Shown: positions 56,139 to 64,000 of the stretch, in pieces
Position numbering within the stretch: the stretch's first letter is position 1
How the letters are laid out: every line of letters starts with the position of its first letter
DNA from: Viola odorata
Taxonomy: Eukaryota > Streptophyta > Magnoliopsida > Malpighiales > Violaceae
DNA: 64,000 nucleotides
Reading direction: 5' to 3'
Assembly (NCBI GenBank): GCA_963691705.1
Contig: OY829542.1
Coordinates: forward strand, 39,170,579-39,234,578
Notes under the pieces: generated by a model
Databases searched by the model: none
What the model was told of the DNA's origin: nothing
What the model saw: the letters and a program-made list of their open reading frames with translations, nothing else
Program-made: the position numbers and the translations under genes

Positions 56139-56600
56139 TCTGGGAGTGAAAAGTCCTATCCTTGTGAATGCCGATCCTGATCAGATGGCTCACTAAGTGA
56201 GGGCACGACCCAGCATGCCTTGAACTAGCGTGGGGATGGAAAGATCCCTAGCACCCTCCGGGAGTGAAAAGTCCTATCCTTGTGAATGCCGGTCCTGATC
56301 AGATGGCTTACTAAGTGAGGGCACTACCCGGAATCCTTGGGAGTGAAAAGTCCTTTTCTTGTACTGACCGTTCTCGTGGAGAGGACTCATCAAGACAAGG
56401 CACGCCCCAAGGATATAGTAACTCCGTTCTAGAAATAAAAAGTCCTATCTTAGTAACCGGACTAGTGTAGTCGGTTCATCAAGTAAGGGCATAATTCTAG
56501 ACACGAGGACAACGCCTGAAAGTGAAAAGTCCTATCCTTGTGATAGCCAGTCCCGATCCGACGGCTCACTAAGTGAGGGCACTTTCCAGGCCGATCGTGA
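56139..56600 (+). repeat. Post-pol tandem repeats of Tat element 3
   Basis: Five diverged copies keyed on GTGAAAAGTCCTATCC (56146, 56264, 56343, about 56434, 56522), each with GATCAGATGGCTCACTAAGTGAGGGC or a variant. Homologous to 19715-20190. Confidence 0.8.
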
Positions 56601-57149
56601 AAAAATAGAAGCGCAAAGAATCGCGAAATTCTAGCTAGTAACTAGATGCGTGATCCCTAGTGAAGTAGAGCTGACGAAAAAAGCGATTCACGCGACTTCC
56701 ATGACGGAACGACCTATGACGGCAGCGAAAAAGCTCCTACGGGTAATCACTATCTCTCGTAACCCGTTATGCTACTAATGGTTTACAATTGAGAATGTGC
56801 AGAATAACTTTCGAGTAGCGGAAAGATTGACGACTGCACAAAGTAACGATATTATGAGGCTCGCTGAGAAAGCCAACCCGATACCGACCTCAGCGATATC
56901 TATTGCTGAAATGTTACGAGTTTGCTCGAGAAATTAAACATATTATGTCGCCAGGACGCTAGCGACACCCTGGGAATTTCAGAAAGTGAAATGAAGAAAG
57001 GGAAAAGACAACAACAAAGATATAAACTGTTCGAATGCATAAAGGTGCCTTAGAAAGGTCACAAGTTCCGAAAAAAAAAAAAAACGCCGCAGAGGCAAAG
57101 AGCAAAAAGCCTGACGGCAGTAAAAGAGGTGGCAAAACTTAGGAGTACG
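56601..57149. other. Non-coding interval between pol repeats and antisense genes
   Basis: Contains a degenerate single copy of the 77-bp repeat (near 56593-56690) and an A-run at 57067-57083. No gene seen. Confidence 0.5.
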
Positions 57150-59478
57150 TCAACCCTCGGGGTTCCTCCATTTCCAACCCTCCGCCTTAGCTCGGCGATA
57201 ACCCGCTTCGTTAAGATCAGTAGACTTCTGTTTGAAGGCCTTTGTGACCTCGTCACCTTTGTATGCATCTGCCCCATGGATTTCTTCAAAGCATTCAACC
57301 AAGATAGTGGCCGTCCGCTCAACGTGCCACAGGCTCTTATCGGTTGATTCTCCTATCAGAGTGGTTCTCTCTTCCTCCCAGGCTGCCTTCTCCCTTGCCA
57401 AGGATGACTTCTCTCCTTCCAGTACAACATTCTTTGCCTCAAGGGCGGACACTCGCCCCGACAGCTCCTGCTGAGCCAGTAAAAATTGAGCGCGTTCCTC
57501 CAGCAACTTATTCTTCTCATTTCGCTATCGCGAAAGGTCAGAAAGGGACGCGGTACGTGCTCTGTCCAATACTGAAATTTCACAAAATTGGAAAAGATTC
57601 CAGTGCGCAACGAGTTCACCTTATCATCATCTATCTGCAAGAGGAAAGCTTCCCACTCAGCAGGGGTCGACAGTATCTGGGCTGCCAAAAAAGCCGAAAC
57701 CTCGACTGAACCATCGCCCCCGAGAGCCGCTAAGCCCGTATTGTGGAAATCATATAGACCCACTTGGTGAGTCACAGTACCAGGCTCACTCGAGGAACTT
57801 AGATCCGCAGCATAGTTAAAGGTAGAAGCCCCTTCGCCACAATGTTGCGATAAAGAAATGCTCGAAGGTACAAAGGCCACGGGAATAGGAGGGTGGACTT
57901 GAGAAGAAGGACCCCCTTGAACAGAATAGGAACCGTGAGGGTGATAGCCCGTAAAGTCCTGCAAACCTTCTTGATAGCCCGAGTGAGGACCATATGTGTG
58001 CACAGGCCCACCGAAGGAGTTGGGTGAAGCCCCGAAAGTCTCAACCGTTCCCATGTTCACCAAAAATTCTGAAGGATGAGTCTACGGACCATCCATGGAA
58101 ACAAAGGTGTTGTCCGGTCCGACTTCCCCCGTAGCAACAGTAGAGGATAAGCTTCCACCCTCTCCCTCCGGCCGAGGTCTCTTCCTGGAACCGCCTAGCA
58201 CATGACTCATGTCCATTTCGCCTGTGGGAGAGGCAGAGGTAGACCCAGTAACGGTCTCCTGCTAAGAACCCAGTACGAAACACAGATAAGAGAAATGGCA
58301 ATAAACACCGATAAACAGCATATCGTAACAAAGAAGCACACTCACAGCAGCAGTCTTGAGAGGAGGTGCTTCCGAAGAACCTGCCGCGTCCAGAGAAGGA
58401 GTAAGAGCGGCAACGCTTCTTGTTCTTCTCTTCTTTTTTCCTTTGGCAAGGAGCTTAGAAGAAGACGGTTGGGAAGGAGTGGCAGCAACGGTCACGATAG
58501 GGATACCTGAAGGAATGTCGGTATTCCCCTCACCGGCTGAGGAAGAAGATACTTGAGCAAGGCTCACGGAAATGGTAGGAAGCACAGTTGAGTTATCGGC
58601 AGCTTCCGTAGAGATGGCCTTCTCTTTTTCTTCTCTATCCTGGGCCCTTTTCAGTCGCCTTCTAACGTTTTCAGGCTTATAGTCAGGATCTGTCGCTGCA
58701 TAATGACAGAGTAACGATTAGCATTAGTACCAGTTATAATAAAGAAGGAAGCGACTCGACACTCACGTCTAACGTAGTTCTTCATATCAACTCTGCACGC
58801 CACATGGCGGATATGAACGCTGATTTCCAGTTGAAGGAGTTTGTCTAACCAGCCTTGCTCACGCTGAGGAAGAGTCTCAGGCCGACCCCAGACGTTGTCC
58901 TTAACGTCTTGGTTAAACCCAGACCGCCACCAGGAACTGGGATCTTCGGGAAGATCTATCACAAAGAACTCTTTCTTCCAGGCATCGACAGAGGACTCAA
59001 TATGGAGAAGTTTCCAAGTGAAAGACTTGAGTGAGTCATCGTCATAACGAGGCGATATCGTTATCACTCCTCGACACTTCATCAGTTTAAAAACTGATTT
59101 AAGCAGTAAAAGAAAAGGGGAAGTGATCCCCTTATATTTACAGAGTTCTAAGAAAGCATAAAGGCAACAGTACGCATTTGGGGCTAATTGAACAGGATTC
59201 AAATCGCAGGCAACGAGCAACTATTTTATGAAAGAATTAATGGGAAGCTGGAAATCGTAGTGGAACATTTGTGTGTACAGGACCCTACGCTTGCCCGTCA
59301 AAATGCTATTTAGGCGTACCGACTCAGAGGCAACGGAGGCCTTATAGCCGGCAGGAATAACAACATTATGTGCGGCTAAATGCTCGTTAAGAGCAGCCTC
59401 AGAGATGATACTACTAACTGTAATATCCATCTTTTTCTCATCGGCAGACCTCGACTCAGAGCGGCGAGTCTTAGCCAT
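57150..59478 (-). pseudogene. Antisense gene II of Tat3: three exons
   Basis: ATG 59478 (MAKTRRSES). Exon 1 is 59478-58767, intron 1 is 58766-58696 (GTGAGT...TGCAG, branch-like TACTAAT), exon 2 is 58695-58346, intron 2 is 58345-58259 (GTGAGT...GCAG), and exon 3 is 58258-57150. Exons 1+2 total 1062 nt and intron phases (1 and 0) equal those in element 1. Exon 1 has the same Transposase_28-like region (FHYDFQLPINSFIK, LAPNAYCCLYAFLELCKYKG, WKKEFFVIDLPEDPSSWW). Exon 2 is lysine/arginine-rich. Exon 3 ends in a coiled coil (RAQFLLAQQELSGRVSALEA). Lesions: TAG 59221, TAG near 58081 and a frameshift near 57530. Confidence 0.75.
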
Positions 59479-59645
59479 GGCAGAAATAAAAAAGTAAAGA
59501 TGAAGAAGACGATGGAAGAAAATAGGAGGTACCTTTAGAGAGAAAGCTCTTCGAAAACCTTGAACGGTGGCAAGCAAAATGGGACGGCTAGAGAAAATAT
59601 GAAGAAAGTAGAACGGCAAAAATAAGCAAAAGAAACAAATATTGG

Positions 59646-59653
59646 GTTTTATA
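59646..59653 (-). promoter_or_regulatory. TATA box of antisense gene II (Tat3)
   Basis: TATAAAAC on the minus strand, about 170 nt upstream of ATG 59478, followed by a pyrimidine-rich leader. It lies deep in the element, far from any LTR promoter. Confidence 0.5.
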
Positions 59654-59709
59654 ACCCTAATGGTCAACGAAACGACGGACGTCGCAGTCGTTGCGTGAGA
59701 GGATCGCAA

Positions 59710-60193
59710 GGAAAAGACTCAAGCAATGAGTACAATTCTAGAGAAGCGCGGCAACGCTTCGATTTTGCTAAAATTCGGAACCACGCTAGCCCTCGGTGTC
59801 CTGAAAATGGACACGTGTGCCTGAGTTATCAAGACTTTTCTCCCACATCAGTCAGAAGATCATAAGCATTAAATGCTCCGAAAAGCAGAAAAGATTTTCT
59901 GGAATAAGACAAGAGCGATATCGCAGTAACGGAAACAGCGCGGGAAAATGAAACAAGGGTCTGTTATTGTCTAAAAAAATAAAGTACAAATATCTTTTCG
60001 CCTGAAAAGGCGTTATTACAAAACAGAAAAGTGAATAAGCGGGAAAATCTTCCCAGTGGGTCGACCTTAACCAGCTAATGGCCGGCACAGATATCGCTGC
60101 CACCATTCGCCTATCCCCCCCCGAGAGAAGGAAAATCTCCCTCGCCTTCGCCTAAATCCTTTATCTTCTTGGAAGCATACTTGGATAGCCTGG
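59710..60193. other. Spacer between antisense genes II and I (Tat3)
   Basis: Promoter side of gene II and 3' flank of gene I. Includes a 3' flank that in element 1 (about 23466-23722) is similarly non-coding. No supported ORF. Confidence 0.45.
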
Positions 60194-62239
60194 TCAAATC
60201 AACAGCTCCCTGGCGATAGAGATCTGTGAAGCCAGCGATATCTCTTCACGAAGGAAAAAGTTTCTTTTGTCAGCCGCAACCAGTTCCGCCTCTAGCAGCT
60301 CGACTTTAGCCTTCCCTTTGGATCTCTCTCGGGCGAGATCGGCGTGACACTCGCTCAACTCTGCCCGGGTGCTATCTTGAAGTTTGGACAGCTTTGTCAC
60401 CTTCGCCAAAGCGGCGTTCAATTGTTCTGTCGAATCGGGAGAGCGTCGAACCTCGAGAAAATAGTTCAGCTCGCGAAAGCTGGCCAACATATCGTTCAGG
60501 AGGCGTGAATGTTGAACTTCAGGAGGGTGCTGCAGGAACTCTTCCTTGTCCTTCGAAGAACTGAACATCTGGCCCAATATGGCCCCCACCGGCTCATCTC
60601 GCGATAGCGGATCTGATATCCCTAAAGCGTGAAGCCCGTCAGTACTGAAAGACGACAGATCCAGCTGAAATGCAGTATCTCCTTGAGGACCTTGAGGGGA
60701 AAGGTTGGCGATAAAGGGAGGAGAACAACTCTTTACGGAATCACCAACACTCGAGATCGACGAAAGGAATAAGGGCCGAGGCTTCCTCAAGACGAGATTA
60801 GGAGGAACATTTGGGTTTGAAACCGGCACGGTCACGTCCAGAATACAGGAGGAAATCGGAGAATCAGGGCCACCAGATGGCAAAGGTGGGCCCCCCGCCG
60901 TGAAAACCTCATTAGTTTTGGTAGGAACAATGGAAGGAGCCTTGACAACCCCCGCCACTGGCGAGGAACTTGCGATAGGGCAATTATTGACCTTAGTGGG
61001 GAGGACTGCGTTTACTTCCTTCAAAGGAGGAATCGGGGGACCAGTCTCTTCCTTCCGGATTTTCTTCTTGAGACGCTCCGTTTCGACGGCTATCTCCTCG
61101 CTATTATCCTCGGATGATTCCGCCACGGGATCGTTCTTCCTCGCCCTAAGCTTCATCTGCTGGGCAAGAGTGGCATGACGTAGTCCGGAACCGGCATCCA
61201 TGCTCTCGCTATCGCTATCGCTATCAACTATTTCAGTCGCAGGACGACTCGAGGACACCCCCTTACCCCGAAGTGGCAACCAATCCTCAAGAAAACGAGA
61301 AGGTTGGGCGGAAACGTTGCGCGCTGCGACAGTCTTAATCCTCCTTTTCCTCGGCGGGATAACTGGATGGCTGGAACTTTTTGGCGGCGGAGAAGGAGGT
61401 AGAGTTTGAAGCGGTACCACGTTCAGAGGAGCGTTATTTCCACCAGAGGAACAACCCTCAGCGCTACCTGTCAACGGAATATATTAATATGGCAAGTAAA
61501 GTGAAGCGATAATGCGGCGAAAGAAAAACTCACCAACGACACATTCTTTCAAGGGTCTGAACCGAGCAAATTGTCGAATGAGGAAAGGTCCTTATATCTC
61601 TAAGAGAGTAGAAACATGGGACGCATCGGCGCTAGCCAGCACCTCTGGATTTTTCCAATCAGCGCTAGCAATCTTCTGATTAAAGCCCCCGCGCCACCAG
61701 CGGGACGGCAGTCGAAGGGTAAAGAAACCGTTTTTCCAATTATCCACGTTCTCTTCAAAACCTTGAAAATTCTACCAGAAAAATCCCACGACGGCGTCAT
61801 TCCACCTAGGAGTGATATCCACCAAACAGGCACTGCAGCTCAACTTGAAAAATGTGCGGAACAAATCGAGGGAGGGAGTGAAAATATGCTTCATTTCGCA
61901 CGCCCGCAGAAATGCGTAAATCCCACACCAGGAAGGCGGAGTTATTTGAACCGGATTGAGGTCGTAGTGGTTCAGCAGCTTCATTAGAGTAGTATGAAGT
62001 GGGAGATGAAATCCGTAGAGGAACATCTTGAAGTAAACCAGCCGAAACGTCCCCCACATGGCGGCGTGACGCCGAATGTCTTTCGTAGGGATATATGGGC
62101 GACAACCCAAGGGGAAGGTGATACCGTTCTCCTCCAACTCAGCCCTCAAAACTTCATCACAATCAAAAATACTATGGGCTCTCCTAGCCTCGAGATCGAT
62201 GGGATTTTCGTATCTCGCAGAAGCTCTAATATGAGACAT
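60194..62239 (-). pseudogene. Antisense gene I of Tat3: two exons
   Basis: ATG 62239 (MSHIRASA). Exon 1 is 62239-61534 (706 nt, identical in length to element 1), the intron is 61533-61468 (66 nt, GTGAG...GACAG), and exon 2 is 61467-60194. The total is 1980 nt, so the frame is kept across the intron. Exon 1 shows FKMFLYGFHLPLHTTLMKLL, ITPPSWCGIYAFLRACEM and FTLRLPSRWWRGGFN, the same family as gene II. Exon 2 has Ser/Pro-rich and acidic linkers and a coiled coil (KAKVELLEAELVAADKRNFF). Stops at 61772 and 61592 in exon 1. The intron donor that is mutated in element 1 is intact here. Confidence 0.75.
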
Positions 62240-62427
62240 AAGGAACTGAGAAAATAAACTATGGCAAGAGAGAGACAAAGTACCTGGAAGGGGTAGCCAG
62301 AGAACAGACCGCCGCTGCAGGCGAGCAGTTGTGGAGACTCTCCTCGAGTAAGAAGAAACACAGGAAAAAGAGAGAGTGCGAAAATTCGCAGAATATTGGC
62401 AAAAATGATGAAAGAGAATAGGGTTTC

Positions 62428-62436
62428 CCTTATAAA
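62428..62436 (-). promoter_or_regulatory. TATA box of antisense gene I (Tat3)
   Basis: TTTATAAGG on the minus strand about 190 nt upstream of ATG 62239. Confidence 0.45.
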
Positions 62437-62710
62437 GGTTTAACTTGAAGAAGAAGACAACCTGTAAAAGGGAGACACGTGCGAAGCAGAGAGGGACGCG
62501 TGGACAGTCATTTATGTCTTCCAGAGAAGACGGTTATTGACTAAAAGACCAAAAGACGGTTGTGCTCAGCAATAACTGTCCCCCTGCGACAACCCTTGAC
62601 GCTTGAAGAAGTAACGCGAGAAAGCGATAGGGGCACCAAGGAAAATGAAGCGCTATCTTCTTCATTCCAAATAGCCATACGACATCTACAAAGAAGCAAG
62701 ACAAACTAAA

Positions 62711-63130
62711 CTAATCACTATTCGACCAAGTAATATCATAGCAGTAGACTACATCGTCATCTGAGAGCGATGGCTCCTCGCTAAAGGATGGGAAAGGCTC
62801 TTCCCTCCTCTTTCCCACGTGTACTAGTGATCGGTCGGGCTTCTCTTCTGTGGTCGACATCGCCGTTTCAATGCTCGCAGAAGGGAAAGCTATTTTTGGC
62901 TCGACGCAGGGAGGAAGGAAGGGTTCGTCCCCCTTTTCAGCAGAAGGAGCATGATACTTGGGAAGCGGCGCAGATACCCGGGAGGCATGTTTCCTCTGCC
63001 TCTTGTGTCCCCGCCGGTGAACAAACGGCCTCCACGGAGGCGACGAAGGAGGATTGTCCGAGTCCGGTGAAGTCGGAGGAGTTGGCGGAGAATCCCACGC
63101 CGCGGTATCTAAAAAATAAGAGTCAGCCAT
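62711..63130 (-). CDS. Small proline-rich antisense ORF (Tat3), intact
   Basis: 139 uninterrupted codons from ATG 63130. The N-terminus MADSYFLDTAAWDSPPTPPT matches element 1, then SPDSDNPPSSPPWRPFVHRR, a basic patch (RGHKRQRKHA) and an acidic C-terminus (SLSDDDVVYCYD). Likely disordered; no family recognised. A TATTTAAT box at 63193-63200 lies about 65 nt upstream, the same spacing as in element 1. Conservation of frame and promoter spacing in two diverged elements supports a real gene. Confidence 0.6.
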   Translation of the reverse strand: MADSYFLDTAAWDSPPTPPTSPDSDNPPSSPPWRPFVHRRGHKRQRKHASRVSAPLPKYHAPSAEKGDEPFLPPCVEPKIAFPSASIETAMSTTEEKPDRSLVHVGKRREEPFPSFSEEPSLSDDDVVYCYDITWSNSD

Positions 63131-63591
63131 GAGAGCACAAACGATCTGTCAAGAAGAAAAATAAGATGAACAGAATGGAAGGAGAGGATCCCATTAAATA
63201 GCCAAAAGAAGGGGAGAAGCTTTTGATCTTCCAATACGGCTTTTGAAAACAGACACGTGTACAATCTGGAGTGCAAATCCAGATTTGCAGTCACGCCTGT
63301 TGGAATCTCCCCCGGATCAAGGAAAACCAAAATTTAGCCCAATCGGCGGATAAGGAGGCGGCGGCGCAGAATTAATGCAGAACGGTTAGCGAGGAAACCG
63401 TCCAGTAACTGACTCATTTTCGGTTGGGCCTGGGAGGCCTCCAACCGAAAAAAGACAAATGGCACGTTAAAGAAGAAGAATAGTGACAAGCGGCAAAAAA
63501 GGAGACAGTTTATTTATTATGGCCTAAATGGCCGAAAAAGTACAGAGGCAAAAGTAGGAAAGGAGAAAAGGTACAAAGAAAGCCACCGCCG
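63131..63591. other. Spacer between small ORF and fourth antisense ORF
   Basis: Promoter region of the small ORF (TATTTAAT 63193-63200) and probable 3' flank of the fourth ORF. No other gene seen. Confidence 0.45.
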
Positions 63592-64000
63592 TTAGGCGTC
63601 AGAACTAGCGTCCTCGGGCACTTCAGGAATTTCTCGCAGAGAGTCCATGACCAGAGTCAGGTCAGCAGAGGTGACCCTCATTCCATTCAAGCAGCACCCC
63701 AGCATGTCCTTGCGCTGCTGCAGCATGGCAATCACCACCTGAATCCGAGCGATGGAAGTGGCCAACCTCGACACGCTCTCTAAAGGACTGAAATCCTCTA
63801 GAGACGTAGCTCCCAGCCTAGAATGGAGTGGGGTCAGCATTCCTTGCAGCTCCAGGATGTCCTCGGAAGTCTTGACCAGCATGTTCTCCAGAAACCCAAC
63901 GTCACCATCATTGAGGTTCTTGAGAGAGTGGCCCTTGGAAAGGAGAAAATTTTTAGTCAAATGATCCATGATGCGAATTGCCAAAGATGAGAAGAGCGTG
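63592..64000 (-). CDS. Fourth antisense ORF of Tat3 (partial)
   Basis: Open from the window edge to a stop at 63592. The visible C-terminal 135 residues are helical and leucine-rich, with heptad-like spacing (DILELQGMLTPLHSRLG, VSRLATSIARIQVVIAMLQQ), suggesting a coiled coil. It ends VPEDASSDA. No domain recognised. The corresponding part of element 1 is lost in the truncation at 34850. Confidence 0.5.
   Translation of the reverse strand, partial: TLFSSLAIRIMDHLTKNFLLSKGHSLKNLNDGDVGFLENMLVKTSEDILELQGMLTPLHSRLGATSLEDFSPLESVSRLATSIARIQVVIAMLQQRKDMLGCCLNGMRVTSADLTLVMDSLREIPEVPEDASSDA

Larger units (their letters stand above)
49462..64000 (+). mobile_element. Tat element 3, sister of Tat element 1 (3' end outside window)
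   Basis: 5' LTR 49462-50073, primer-binding site identical to element 1, full gag-pol in the same order, post-pol tandem repeats 56139-56600, then the antisense genes II, I, the small ORF and part of a fourth ORF on the minus strand. It is more than 14.5 kb within the window. It was inserted in the older gypsy fragment at 48950-49461. Stops throughout gag-pol show it is inactive. Confidence 0.88.

Overview
The window is nuclear DNA from a flowering plant, probably a eudicot. It is mostly nested LTR retrotransposons of the Ty3/gypsy superfamily: Tat-type, Athila-type and a CRM-like chromovirus. They lie around a short gene island holding the plant-type complex I 20.9 kDa subunit gene, with a consensus GT-AG intron. 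No bacterial or organellar features were seen. Family names rest on motif recognition, since no database search was possible.

Layout. (1) 1-10864: two minus-strand, largely non-autonomous gypsy elements nested in each other (inner element 1248-7591, 5-bp target duplication GTAAG), with an Athila-type solo LTR (5409-6760, duplication GGTAC) inside the inner one. (2) 10866-13098: a mosaic of an Athila pol fragment, a hAT end and an Athila LTR/3' region. The same pieces, inverted and reordered, recur at 34850-37534. (3) 13099-34850: Tat element 1, with 5' LTR, decayed gag-pol, two tandem-repeat arrays, then a cassette of antisense genes. A nearly intact CRM-like element (26727-34497, duplication AGTCG, LTRs differing at 5 of 927 sites) sits inside one antisense gene. 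(4) 34850-37534: hAT transposase remnant and Athila fragments. (5) 37558-41098: a 3' exon of an unidentified gene, the NUXM gene and intergenic DNA. (6) 41099-42509: a DNA element with long inverted repeats and a gene-like fragment. (7) 42560-about 48945: Tat element 2, which lacks integrase and ends in minisatellites. (8) 48950-49461: a gypsy pol fragment. (9) 49462-64000: Tat element 3, the sister of element 1, running off the window end.

The most striking content is the antisense cassette downstream of integrase in Tat elements 1 and 3. Both carry, in the same order, a short proline-rich ORF and two paralogous genes (I and II). Each gene has an N-terminal domain resembling the Transposase_28 / putative gypsy-type transposon family and a coiled-coil C-terminus. 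Reading frames are joined by GT-AG introns of 66-87 nt at conserved positions, and most units have a TATA-like box of their own upstream of the ATG. Introns on this strand would not be removed from the element's genomic RNA, which explains how they survive retrotransposition.

Nearly all retrotransposon coding regions here are inactivated by stops, frameshifts or deletions. The only cleanly intact gene seen is NUXM.
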